NCBI GenBank assembly: GCA_947650365.1
Contig: OX393550.1
Location: forward strand, 54,608,366 to 54,672,365
Reading direction: 5' to 3'
Source: Chamaelirium japonicum
Lineage: Eukaryota; Streptophyta; Magnoliopsida; Liliales; Melanthiaceae
Length of the DNA: 64,000 bases
The position numbers and the translations under genes were made by a program. Of this stretch, positions 23,652 to 34,851 are shown piece by piece; positions within the stretch are counted from its first letter, which is position 1; every line of letters begins with the position of its first letter. Under the pieces are notes generated by a model, which worked only from the letters and a program-made list of their open reading frames with translations, was not told the origin of the DNA and did not search any database.

Positions 23652-26407
23652 ATGGCGTCTTCTGGAAGCTCGAAGAAGTCAGGCGGGGTCCCTTCGAAGA
23701 GGAAAGGAAAAGAGATTGTTGAGGTTCCATCCTCTCCGAAGGGCGGCCGCGGCAAGGGCAAGGCTGTGCTTGCCGAACTGGGGCAGCTGGGAAAAAGACA
23801 CCAGGGAGTAGGGTTTGCTTCAGCGCCATCGAGGCCAGAGTATATCCCTAAGGTACAGTTCGTTCCAGGCCCGCTCATGTCTCTGTCAGAGGAAACTGAG
23901 TATGTATACAATACTGGTGGCGAGTTCACAGACTCAAAGAGGAAGAAGTGGCAGACATTGCTCTCTTTCTTCACCGAAGGAAGGGTGCAACCTTCGCTCC
24001 CCAGCATTCAGACTGCATTCGGCATTGACAAGAAGACCGTCTTCACCAGCTTTGCTAGCAATGAGAAGGTCATGGGAACCATCGTAACCATCGGCCAACT
24101 CAACTGCGGTCTGCGTCTACCGTTGCCACCCTTTGCGGCAAGATTACTGAACACGTCTGGCCTTTGCCCGGGGCAGGTCACTGGAAATGCCTGGCGAATT
24201 ATCTACGCATTCTGCCGCATGGAGTCGGATTTTCAAGAGGACTTGAAGGCGTGCTACTCCAGCATCCCGGAAGGTGAAAACGCTAGGATCGAGCTTGGAT
24301 ACTTCTTCTTCCACTATCGATGGGCTTACAGAAAGGATAGCCCATTCTACAATTTGACTGGTGTGTCTCCACTGCGCCCGCTAACTGATACAGTCCCTTC
24401 GGACAAGTTGTATACAGATTGGCCTCTCTCTGTTACCGGCGCATGGACACCCATCTCAGTGCCCGATACCCCCCGAGGTGAAGTGCACGACGCAGTGAAG
24501 ATGTACAGCGAGGGAGGCATCTATGCCTGGACCTCCGAGAGGGCTGGAGCAATCGACAACTTATTCCTGGAGTTGACCTGTGGAACCAGGTCGTGGAAGC
24601 AGTTCTCCAACTGCCCCGTGAGATATGGCAAGGCCAATCTCCTCCACCGATCAAAGGATAGATATGAGGACAATGAAGTCCTATACTCTGACTATGAGGA
24701 AGACCCTCATTCGGGCAAGATCATCCGGAAGATTCGGGCCGAGAAGAAAATCTATACTGCAAGGCGCCGCTTGCCCACTGTGGAGGAGAAACTGGTAATC
24801 CAAAGAGGCCCAGTGAAGAAGAAACGAAAAACCCTCAAGCAAAAGGAAGATGAAGACCAAGGGAAGAAGAATGAAGAAGAAGAAGAAAAAGAAAAGAAGG
24901 GGAGCGTCGAGGAAGACGAAGAGACCAAGAATGTCAGCCACGACAATAGTGGTAATGACGAGGACGAGGAAGGGGGCGGTGAGGATGATCTGTCTTCCAC
25001 CCCCTCTGGTGGAGATGGTGAGAATGGGGGTGGTGAGGAAGAAATTCCTCCCACCCCCACTGGTGGTGCAACAGGGGAAGACTCGATTCCTATTCCTATT
25101 GACGAGGTTAGAGCCCGTCAAATGGAGGAAATTCTCGACATAGAAGGTGATGGCCCAAAGGCGGTTCCCACCTACAAGTTTGATGAATTGAAGAAGCCGC
25201 TGCGCTTCAAAATTAAGTTGTCGAGGAGTGGTGGGGTTGGAAGCAACCCCACACCCCTCGATCAAATTCCACCTGAAGTACCCCGCCTCGAAGGAGCAAC
25301 CACGAGCGGGGGTATCGAAGTTGAACAACCCCCACCCCCCTCTCGGTCTCTGGCTGAGGAGGTGGCTGCTATGGTGGCGGGACTCGTCCAGCCAGGCGGG
25401 CCCCAGGAGGAAAGAGTCTCACCTCCCCGGGATGCTCCCTCCCCTATCCATTTGGAGAGGGAAAGTCGCGTGGGTGATGGAGCTACTCAACCTCAGCCAA
25501 CGCCGGCTCCTACTCAGGAGAAAACGACCCCTCAGGGTGGTTCCGATCGCCGAAAGGGTAAGGAGCCAAGGATTGAAGCCTCAGGTAATTGTACTAACTT
25601 GCCTTGATTTTCTTGCCTCTGAAGATTGGAAATAATCTAACACTTTGAACTTTCGTGTTGATTGCAGGTGCGCCTGTTGGCTCGACCCCGAAGATGAAGA
25701 GTTTGGGTGATGTTGACATCAACCACCCCACATCCGTGATCCGGAAACTCTGCAATCTTCCAGGGGCTACTCTGGATGAAGCTTTCGACAGGCTCGAACT
25801 GGTGGTAAGTGCATCTTGCTCGACCGATCATCTGAATTGCATCTTCAGAATAATTCTAACTCTTTTGTTCTTTTTGCAGAATTCAGCAGTTTTGAATGTC
25901 GCGACCAAGCTTTCCATGAAGGCGGGAGCAAAAGAAGCTTCAGCTGAAGTCTCCCGCTTAGCTGCCGCACTGGAGGTCGTAAGCGAGGAGAGGGATAAGC
26001 TGAGGGAGGCTCTATCCTCAAAGAAGGAGGCATTGAAGGCCAAGACCGAGGCCCTTCGCAAGGAAAAGTTGGAGAGCAAGGGCTGGCAGAATGGATACGA
26101 GGCCCGGGGTCACGAGCTTGAAGATCTGAAGAAACGATTCTTCAGGATCGAGAACTTGGGCTTCGATCGTGCTGCTCGAATAAAGGAGCTGGAGGCTCAA
26201 CTTGCTGCTTCAGCAGAGACTCATAAGAAGGAGCTGGAGCATATGCGGAGTGAATGCCAGAGCTACAGGGAAACAGCTGAAAAGGCGGCAGAAGCGCTCA
26301 GGGCCCATGTTGCCAGTGTCCGATCCTCCAAGGCATCAGCGGCGAGCAAAGCTCGTGTTGGATCTGAGGGGGAGAAGTCGCGTGCGCAGAGTGTGGCCAA
26401 GCCTTGA
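23652..26407 (+). CDS. Antisense gene of element B, putative gypsy-type transposon protein (PF04195-like), 3 exons
   Basis: On the strand opposite gag-pol, three exons join in frame: 23652-25584, 25668-25804 and 25880-26407, giving 865 codons. The introns, 83 and 75 bp, have canonical ends (CAG|GTAATT...TTGCAG and GTG|GTAAGT...TTGCAG). The N-terminal third resembles the plant 'putative gypsy type transposon' family (motif LPLPPFAARLLNTSGLCPG, then GNAWRIIYAFCRM). A Lys/Glu-rich acidic linker (about residues 380-470) and a Pro-rich stretch follow. The C-terminal ~170 residues are strongly heptad-like (EERDKLREALSSKKEALKAK) and probably a coiled coil. Antisense ORFs are described for Tat-lineage elements; their function is unknown. 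No stop or frameshift interrupts the spliced frame, unlike gag-pol. Confidence 0.82.
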
Positions 26408-27088
26408 GACTTTTTCTTCCTTTCAGTTGTTGTGCTTGTAAACTCTTAATATGTAATAGCTCGCTCCTGTACTTGTCATATTTTTGATAATAATAGAAAT
26501 CTCTTTGGTGTTTAAAAATTGGATGTCTCTTGAGTTGAATGTCTTTGAATCTTATGTTCTGGATAGCATTAGCATAGATACAATCTTTTGAATGTAAGGG
26601 ATCGAGTCGCAACTTGATTACCCAAACTTGTTTACCTTGAAATTTGAATTCGAATCTATGCAACACTTGTATGTAAGGGGTTGAGTCGCAACTCAAGCAC
26701 CCAAACTTATTGCAACTTGAAAATTGAAACTTGAATTCGTGTAACACTTGAATGTGAGGGGTTGAGTCACAACTCAAGCACCCAAACTTGTTAGACGATA
26801 TCGAAATTGATTGAATTTGAACATTGAAACTTGAAGGTCAGTTTAACATTTGCTAGTAAGGGGTTGAGTCGCAACTCTAGCACCCAAACTTGTTAAAAGA
26901 CTTGGTAACTTGAATATGGTCAGTTTTTAATATTTGCTAGTAAGGGGTTGAGTCATAACTCTAACACCCAAACTTGTTAAAAGACCTGGTAACTTGAATT
27001 TGAAGCTGCTTTAGAACTTGAATTGAAAAGCTGAACACTTGCACATTTGAACATCTGAAAGAGAATTTTATTCATCACAGAATTTACA
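26408..27088. other. Convergent intergenic region between the antisense gene and pol in B
   Basis: Both coding regions end towards this stretch. AT-rich sequence with TGTAA and AATAATAG motifs just after 26407 could be the 3' end signals of the antisense transcript. The rest is filled by five repeats (see 26594-26990). Confidence 0.6.
26594..26990. repeat. Five ~80-bp degenerate repeats with near-palindromic core
   Basis: Each unit contains AAGGGGTTGAGTCGCAACTC followed by a CACCCAAACTTGTT motif; GAGTCGCAACTC is nearly its own reverse complement. Five units lie between the stop codons of the two convergent frames. They could act in 3' end formation on both strands, but that is inference. Confidence 0.8.
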
Positions 27089-30000
27089 TCATGGGTAGAA
27101 CATCTTGAGGTGTCTGGAATTCCAAGCTCGAGACAATCTATCTCCTTCTGGTGTGACCAGTCTGTAAGAACCTTTGCCTCCTACTGATTCAACGATATAT
27201 GGACCTTCCCAGTTGGGAGCAAGCTTCCCACTGCTGTGCTCTTTGGTGTTGTAGAAAACTGCTCTGAGAACTAGGCTGCCCACTGGGAACTGTCTCTTGT
27301 AGATTTCCTTGTCGTAGGCTCTTTTGATCTTCTGTTGGTACTTGGCCACACGAAGTGATGCTTGATCTCGTAATTCTTCGGAGAAGTCTAGATCATTGAT
27401 CCGAAGTTCTTCATTGATTCCTTTTTCAACTGCTTTGGTCTTCAAAGTACTTGATATATTTTCTGTTGGGAGTACTGCTTCCGATCCATATGTTAGACGA
27501 AAGGGTGAGAACCCTGTTGATCTTCTCGGAGTTGTGCGATACCCCCAAAGAACTTCAGGTAGGACTTGCTCCCACAATCCTTTCTTGTCGTTGAGTTTCT
27601 TCTTGAGTATACCAAGTATGGCTCTATTTGAGGCTTCAGCTTGGCCATTGCATTGAGGATATCTTGGAGTTGAATAGAATAGCTTGATACCGTTGTTGAG
27701 ACAGAACTCTCGAAACTTGTCGGAGTCAAACTGAGCTCCATTGTCAGCAACAAGAACTTGAGGCGTACCAAACCTTGAAAAGATGTTGTGCCGAATGAAT
27801 TTGATCACTTCGTCGTCAGTCTCTCGGAAGTGGGGCACAGCTTCAACCCATTTGGTGAAATAATCCGTGGCCAACAGTAGATATTTCTTCTTGCTTGGAG
27901 TTGGAGGGAAAGGACCCAAGAAATCTAACCCCCATTGATGGAACGGCCAGGGACTTGATAGTTGATGAAGCTCATCTGCAGGGAGATGAATAGCTCGAGC
28001 GTGTCTTTGGCACGGCTCACATCTTTGAACAACTTGTTGAGCATCCTTTGCCATTGTTGGCCAGTAGTACCCTTGTAGTTTCGTCTTGGCTTCAAGAGAT
28101 CTTCCTCCCGAATGATTCCCACAAGTTCCAGAGTGGATATCAATTAGGATGGCGAGTGCTTGCTCGGGACCAAGGCACTTGAGCAACATCCCGTTGTGAG
28201 ATTTGAAATATAAATCTTCACCTTGCAGAATATAGCATGGGAGCTTCCTTTGAAGTCTTCGGGCTTGATTTGGATCTTCCGGCATTTTGCCATGCTTGAA
28301 GAAATCGAAAATTGATTGTCTCCAGTCTTCAAGCTGATCTCCACCCCCAGAATCTTTTGTAGTAGTAAGGATCTGTTGATCGGGGGTGATCTTGGACACT
28401 TTTTGATAATCGATTTGTATTTGCCTTCCTCCGAGTGAGTCTCCAAGAACTGAGGCAGCATTGGCTAAGGCATCTGCTTCTCGGTTCTCAGCTCTGGGGA
28501 TTTGAATGAATTCAGCGGCAATAAAACGTTGTTGAAGATGTCGTACTAAGGCCAAGTAGAGTTGCATTCTTTCTTCGCGAGCTGTGTACTCTCCATTGAT
28601 TTGCCTTATGATCAATTGGGAGTCACTGTAGACGATGATTCGATCTACCCCCAGGAATTTCGCCATCTCGAGTCCAGAAATGAGTGCTTCGTATTCGGCT
28701 TCGTTGTTGGTGGCAGTGAATCCGAGGAGAGTGGCTTTCTGGAGATGATCAAGTTTGGGGGATACCAAGACTATCCCAGTTCCCGAACCGATCGAACTTG
28801 AAGCTCCATCAGTATAAAGTTTCCATGGAGAAGTTGCAGTTGTAGCTTCGAGATTTGGATCAATTTTTGTTGCAAGGTTGATCGGAGTATTGTCCTCATC
28901 TTCCAAGCGCATATCGACATCTTCTTCCCAAGTTATGGGATCTTCAACTGGAAAATCAGCTAGAAAATCAGCAATAGCTTGACCTTTGATAAAAGTGCGA
29001 GATTCGAACTGAATCCCCAGGGAACTCATTTCGATCACCCATTTGGTCATTCGACCAGCTCGACCAGCTTTGTCAATGATATCTTTGAGCGAATGTTCTA
29101 AAATGACAGTGATCTGGTGAGAGACGAAGTATGGTTGAAGGCGACGCGATACAGTGAGTAAGGCTAGGATGACTTTCTCAGTTTTTAAATAACGAGTTTC
29201 AGCCGGGAGAAGAGTGTGACTGATATAATAGACTGGATGCTCGAAACCTTCTCTTCTACTGACTAAGACTGCACTGATTGCTTGATTGGTTACGGCGAGA
29301 TAGAGCCATAAGTCTTCTTGTGGAAGTGGAGCCGTCAAGATAGGAGCTTGCACCAGATATTTCTTGATGCTTTGAAATGCTTCTTCACAAATTGGACTCC
29401 ACCCTGAAGTATCCGCCTTTCGTAGTTTGTCGAAGAGAGGTTTACATTTGTCAGAAGACTTTGAGATGAACCGATTGAGGGCAGCAAGTCTTCCAGTGAG
29501 GCGCTGCACTTCCTTTCGATTGGTAGGTGATGGCATGTCGAGGATAGCTCGAATTTGATCAGGATTGGCTTCAATACCCCTCCTGGTCACAAGATGACCC
29601 AGGAATTTGCCAGATTGAACTCCGAAAGCGCACTTGGCTGGATTGAGCTTCATTCGATATTTTCGAAGAACTTGAAAGGTTTCTGCCAGATCAGAAAGAT
29701 GCTTGCTCCGAATGGAACTCTTGGTGAGGAGATCATCGACATAGACTTCGACGTTGCGGCCGATCTGATCTTCGAACATTTTTGTGACTAACCGTTGATA
29801 GGTGGAACCAGCATTTTTGAGGCCGAATGGCATTACGTTGTAGCAGTAAAGACCTCGGCTAGTCACGAAGCAAGTTTTCTCTTGATCGTCTGCATGAAGT
29901 GGAATTTGATTGTATCCAGAATAACCATCCATGAAAGACAATAGCTCGTGGCCAGCGGTGGCATCGACGAGTCTATCGATTCTTGGCATGGGGAATGGGT

Positions 30001-30583
30001 CTTTGGGGCAAGCCTTGTTGAGGTTGGTGAAGTCGATGCAGACTCTGACTTTCCCATTCTTCTTTGGAACAGCAACTATGTTAGAGATCCAGGTAGGATA
30101 CTCTACTTCTCGGATGAAGCCTGCTGCGAGTAGCTTGGTGATTTCTTCTTGAACAGCAACTTGCAGCTCTGGCCGGATGGTGCGTGGCTTTTGCTTGACA
30201 GGTTTCACTTCTTCTTTGATTGCAAGTCGGTGACAAGCATCATCCGGATTGATACCAGGCATGTCTTCGAAACACCAGGCGAAGACGTCGATATTGGACT
30301 GGAGGAAGGATACCATGTCTTGCGCTTCTGCGTCGCTAAGACCGGTACCAATAAATGTTTGTCGAGGGAGATCTCCTCTGCCAATGTTGATAGGGATGAT
30401 TTCTTCAATTGAAGGTGATGTTTCCCATTCGATTGGTGGAGGTTCGGTCAGCGGAATCTCCTTTGATTGCTATTTGGAAGAGGGACCAGCTTTATCTCGT
30501 GGCCGCTTTGGAGGAGCAATATTGATCTTTCGATCTGTTTTAGCCGCAGCAGCCTCACAAGACCTTCCAGCTTGTTGATCACC
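27089..30583 (-). pseudogene. Element B pol: RT, RNase H, archaeal-type RNase H, integrase
   Basis: The frame downstream of the last stop runs from 30316 to 27089 (1075 residues). RT spans about 60-260 with CIDFTNLNKACPKDPFPMPR and catalytic YVDD at 192-195. The original RNase H (about 330-420) seems inactive, with YLAVTNQAI where the first catalytic Asp belongs. A second RNase H of archaeal type follows with D502, E541, D565 and D614 (YTDGASS, NNEAEYEAL, YSDSQLI, READALA). Integrase has a CEPC zinc segment and D798, D858, E894. This layout is the Tat lineage. The frame continues upstream into gag past a TAG (about 30474) and a TGA (30584-30586). Confidence 0.93.
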
Positions 30584-30586
30584 TCA

Positions 30587-32938
30587 AATGCAGACGATGC
30601 CTTCTCCTGTTGCAAACTTAAGAATTTGGTGATAAGAAGAGGAGATGGCATTGATCTGGTGGAGGAATGGCCGCCCAAGAATGGCGTTGTAGCTAGACAT
30701 TCCTTCGACGATTGCAAACCTCACCGAGACTCGAGTTTCTCGGCTGAGGTCGATGGTAAATCTGGACTCGCCCACCGTGATGCTTTGTTCGCCGTTGAAG
30801 CCGGTGATCACGGTTGGGACGACGTCGAGACTTTGATACTTATGTCCTAGACGTTTGAAGCAGTCTGAGAACATAATATCGATGGAGCTTCCGGTGTCAA
30901 TGAGGATCCGGTTGACAGTGCTTCCGTCGATGAGGAGTTTCAAGACAAGGGGGTCTCGATGGGGAGTGTGAACTCCTTGAAGATCTGCGTCATTGAAGAC
31001 GATAGAGGGCCAAGCCAAACCTTCGATGGGCTTCTCGATCCAAGTGTCTTCCTTGTTTGCTGCAGCACGAACATGGAAGATGCGTCGAACTTGTCGATCC
31101 ACTTCTTTCCCGGTTATTGATTGATTGTGCAATGATCCGTGAATGCCAAAGATATTGGCTTTCACAGAGATTGGTTGCCGGTTGGAGGAGATTTGATGTA
31201 CCCAACACACTTCTTTCCCCTTTGCAGAGGCTCGGTGTTGATCATGTCCGCCTTTGACGAATTCTTGAAGATGGCCTTCTCGCAATAGGTCTTCAAGATG
31301 GAACTTCAGCCGAAAACACCGATCGGTGGAGTGGCCGTGACTTCGGTGGAAGTCGCAATATACTATTTTATCAGCTGTAAATTTCGAGTTCGGCTGAAGA
31401 GGGTTGGGCCTTCGAACGAACTCTTCATGTTGAATGCGGTCGAGTATCTGTTCGACCGGCATATTCCACTCGGTGAAAGTGGTCTTCGTTGGAGATCGAC
31501 GCCCATCATTCTTTGATCGTTTGTTGGCTGGAGGGGCTGCTGCATCAGCGTTGTGAGCCTTGGCGGCATACTTAGGAGCTTCTCTTTCCGCAGGCCTTCG
31601 TTTTGTTTCTCGCCCTTTGCGAGCGACTTGATCGTCTTCGACCTCGATCTCTCTCTGGATTCGATCGAACATAGCACCCAGAGAAGGAGGGGGATTACGG
31701 ATGAAGTCGTTGTAGATGTGTAGATCGAAGCGGAGAGCGTTCTGGAAAGCCAACATAATGGCTTCATCATCCAGATGTCTTCCAGAGAGGGCAGCATGCT
31801 CGTTGCGAAACCTCCTAGTGAAACTTCGGAGAGTCTCGTCAGCACCCATCCTTAGCCGATATAGAGAGTCGAGCTTCTTCTCGGGCTTTAGATTGAGCTG
31901 ATAATGCTGCACGAAGAGTTTAGCTAAAACATCGAACTGGGTAATAGACCCAGCTCGGAGATTGTGATACCAGTCGAGCGACGGCTCATCGAGACTTCCT
32001 GCGAAGGTGCGGCAGAGCACATTGTTTTCTTCTTCGTGTGGTGTTAAAGCTTGCTTGAATGCGAGAATGTGGAGAGTAGGATCTCCTCGAACGCAGTTGA
32101 ATTTGGGGAGGACAGGAGTTCTCCATCCCCTTGGAAATGTTGTCTCAAAGAGACTTCGATGTAGAGGCCCGGCAGAAGAATAGCCATCCCTGCGACCATG
32201 TCCTCGACCTAGAGGTGGGTCAAGAGGCAAGATCGCAAGGTCGTGCTCAGGCATCGAAGTATTTGCCGGTTGAAGTCGATGTCGGAGGTCCGATCCAAGC
32301 CCGCGCTGAAGTGGAATGGAAGGGGAAACTCGACTCTTTGAAGGAGCGCCTTTCATCTGATGCCTCCTTGGTATGTTGAGCTTCGAAGGTATTTTCTTGT
32401 CGCAGTTGCGGCCAGAAGAAGATTGGGATGACTCATCTTCGAGGCGATCCCAAACACTCTGCTTCCAGGGGGCAGCAGAGGGGGTTGGATCACGTCGAAT
32501 CCTCTCGAGGGCAGTAGTACCCATTGACCTCCGTTGTTCGGAGTGGACTGAATGTCGTGGAAGATCGACCCTCTCGCTTGCAGAGGGAAGAGGTAGAGCG
32601 ATCCCAGCCTCGGAAGCTGCTTTCTTCAGAGCATCCCTCTCAGCAGTGAGGGTGGCGTTCTGTTTTGCCAATTGGAGTAATTGGAAGTCAATCGCAGAGA
32701 TTTGGTAGGTCGACGGAGGGTCTTCGGCAGGAGCGGGTGTTGTTTGCCCAATCGACTATCGCGAGGGGTGGGCGATAGGTCGATCGACAGACTTGCCACT
32801 CCCTGAACGAACCCCCATCTCAGGAACAGCAAGGGGCTGTCCGAAGTTGAGCCTTTGACTCATTGAACGAGTCTCAGGACGAGCTTGTTGTTGAGTGTTA
32901 CTTCCTTCTGGTTGACCTTGATGTTTCGTCCTCGCCAT
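30587..32938 (-). pseudogene. Element B gag and aspartic protease
   Basis: The start is the Met at 32936-32938 (MARTKHQGQPEG); a TAG at about 32756-32758 interrupts the frame after HPSR, and it then runs open to 30584. A retrotrans_gag domain lies mid-protein (FKQALTPHEEENNVLCRTF, DWYHNLRAGSITQF). A zinc-knuckle-like VYCDFHRSHGHSTDRC and the protease active site LIDTGSSIDIM follow. Gag, protease and pol share one reading frame. The three stops separating them are single-base changes of the C-to-T type from CAG or CGA codons, as expected from deamination of methylated DNA. Confidence 0.92.
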
Positions 32939-33071
32939 TCAGAGAGCGAAAGGTGCAACGAGAGTGCCGTTCAACTGTCTGATCAACCGAGAGGGCAAGG
33001 AAGTTTGACTATCACGATCAGTTGTAGGTTCAACCGATCAAGTAGTAACGGAGAGTTGGACTTTTTGATCG

Positions 33072-33090
33072 GATCCCACAGACGGCGCCA
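33072..33090 (-). other. Element B primer-binding site
   Basis: The minus strand reads TGGCGCCGTCTGTGGGATC three bases inside the 5' LTR. The first nine bases match the 3' end expected for a tRNA ending in ACGGCGCCA (tRNA-Asp-like); the rest matches poorly, so the primer tRNA is uncertain. Confidence 0.75.
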
Positions 33091-33093
33091 AAC

Positions 33094-33914
33094 TGTGGGG
33101 GAAAATCTTCGTGCCGACCTGAAAATTCTCGCAGCACCAGTCAATTAGAGTTGAAGTTGACGTCGAAGATCGTTGGTCAATCTGTTGATTGAAGTTGAAG
33201 CCTTTTGATATGTCAATAGAAAGTGATATGCAATCAGAGAGATTGTGACACGAGATGTGATCTCGGAGTTCAGCCGAAGCCTACGTCTCCGTGCTATAGG
33301 GAGCAACCCGAATTCACTAACACTTCAGTTGAAGTGACCTCGACAGGCCGAGTGTCACTGAAAACCCTCTGATCTCTTTTATGGAGAAAAGAAGATCAAG
33401 GAGAGATGGTAGATCAGAAGTTGAAAATCCCAGAGCTCTAGTTCTGAAAGTCAGATCTTAGAGTGGAAATCAGAATTTTCGGATCCTTTTACATTCGAAG
33501 GCTCTGCTATTTATAGGATTCCCGGGGAGGAATTCCGGGGCAAATGGCGGTTTTTGCTGTCGTATCTGGGGATCCTCCAGGTAAAGCTGGTGGGCTCCAC
33601 TGCCGTCTTCTGGGGGTTTCTACAGACTCGTGGGCCTATCGGATAGGGCCGATGGGTCCCACGGTGGCCCTCATGGGCCCACCAGGCAGGGCCGGTGGGT
33701 CCCGTGGTAGTCTTCGTGGGCTCACCAGGCAGGGCCGGTGGGTCCCGTGGTAGTCTTCGTGGGCCCACCAGGCAGGGCCGGTGGGTCCCGTGGTAGTCTT
33801 CGTGGGCCCACCAGGCAGGGCCGGTGGGTCCCGTGGTAGTCTTTGTGGGCCCACCAGGCAGGGCCGGTGGGTCCCGTGGTAGTCGGTATACTTCTGCCAA
33901 AATTTGCACCCACA
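33094..33914 (-). repeat. Element B 5' LTR (821 bp)
   Basis: It differs from 19820-20640 by seven transitions and no indels. The promoter TATA box lies at 33508-33515 on the minus strand. Its outer end abuts the ACGGC duplication inside LTR A. Confidence 0.96.
33508..33515 (-). promoter_or_regulatory. TATA box of the element B 5' LTR
   Basis: TATAAATA on the minus strand is preserved identically in both LTRs and in the related solo LTR (41194-41201), so it is probably the core promoter for gag-pol. Confidence 0.75.
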
Positions 33915-34541
33915 ACGGCGGGCGGTGGCCGGCAGGCGGCGGCCGGCGGCGGAGGGTGGTCGGCGGCGGGTGGTGGGGCCCGCTTGGTCGCGAGGACTTG
34001 TGTGCAGATATCTGTGGGAGGGGGGGTTTATATAGGCCATCCGGGAATACGAAGAGTCCCGGGGGCTTTATTGCAAATCGGTCGTTTCATATTATGGCCG
34101 TTCGATTTGGAAAAGAACGGTCACAGATGTCGATTGGTATTCCCTGCCTTGTTTCGTATTCTGGCCGTTCGATTGGAAACGAACGGTCAGATGACGCTTG
34201 GTATTCCGGTTATATAATAATAATTATTTTTATTATATTTGAACAGAAAAGTCTTTGGGGATTTTTGGTTAGAGGAAATTATTTTAAGAATTTAAAAAAA
34301 GGTCTTGGGTTCGAATCCTTTTATTGGCTATTTATGTTTACACATATATATATATATATATAATCTTTTTCTTTTAAATTTTTAATGCTTTAAATGAGTT
34401 CAAAATGAAAAAGTTTATATATGGTTTTTAATCGTTTCGATGAGACGGACGCAATGGCGCAGTCTATTTTTTATTTTAAATTTTGTATAAAAATTTTCTT
34501 ATAGTGACCTTTAAATTATTAATTTATTTTGGGTTGTTACA
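33915..34541 (-). repeat. Gypsy A 5' LTR, outer part (split by B)
   Basis: It begins with the second ACGGC copy (33915-33919), resumes LTR A in the GC-rich island, and ends GGGTTGTTACA next to AATTA. It holds A's TATA-like box at 34027-34034. Confidence 0.95.
34027..34034 (-). promoter_or_regulatory. TATA-like box of the gypsy A 5' LTR
   Basis: TATATAAA on the minus strand is shared with the intact LTR (12914-12921). Element B now lies about 113 bp downstream, between this promoter and A's coding region. Confidence 0.6.
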
Positions 34542-34851
34542 AATTAGGGTTGCAGTAGTGTCATATTTTCAGTTTGTCGTCTTGCAGTCTCTTTATTTCT
34601 GGCTATGTAATCGTTGGGATTAGTATAAGAATCATTTAGTCTCTTTTAGTGTTTATTATTTGTTAGTGACAATGATACCGTTGAATTCTTTTGGGTAGGC
34701 CTCTTCTCAAGGCCAAAAGCCTAGGTTAGATCAAAATAAAAATATAAGAAAAAAATTGACCTAATTTGATAAGCCCAGTAGATAGGACCTCCAGACAAAT
34801 GCACTGAGTGTTAGGGAACGGATGAGATACTTGGCTCACCATCGGAGGTTT

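Larger units (their letters stand above)
19820..33914 (-). mobile_element. Ty3/gypsy Tat-type element B, recently inserted, with antisense gene
   Basis: A 14,095-bp element sits between perfect ACGGC duplications (19815-19819 and 33915-33919). Each LTR is 821 bp, begins TGTGGGGGAAAATC and ends TTTGCACCCACA. I count seven differences between them, all transitions. The minus strand codes gag, protease, RT, RNase H, a second archaeal-type RNase H and integrase; the second RNase H is the hallmark of the Tat lineage. The plus strand carries a spliced antisense gene, as known for several Tat elements. Only three in-frame stops interrupt an otherwise continuous 5.85-kb gag-pol frame, so this is the youngest intact-looking element here. 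Confidence 0.96.
11324..34541 (-). mobile_element. Ty3/gypsy chromovirus A (Tekay/Del-like), carrying nested element B
   Basis: The LTRs start TGTAACGCCCCGATA and end GGGTTGTTACA. The target-site duplication is a perfect AATTA (11319-11323 and 34542-34546). The primer-binding site matches initiator tRNA-Met. The coding order gag, protease, RT, RNase H, integrase, chromodomain and the conserved AAATTTCGAGGACGAAAT block just before the polypurine tract are typical of Tekay/Del chromoviruses. The right (5') LTR is split by element B at 19820-33914. Without B the two LTRs are 2099 and 2091 bp. The polyprotein carries two frameshifts and several stops, so the copy is inactive. Confidence 0.96.

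Noticed and set aside
23290-23811. 173-codon plus-strand frame overlapping the antisense gene start
   Set aside because: It is in a different frame from the supported exon 1 and has no domain; the Met at 23652 opens the frame that continues through the splice sites.
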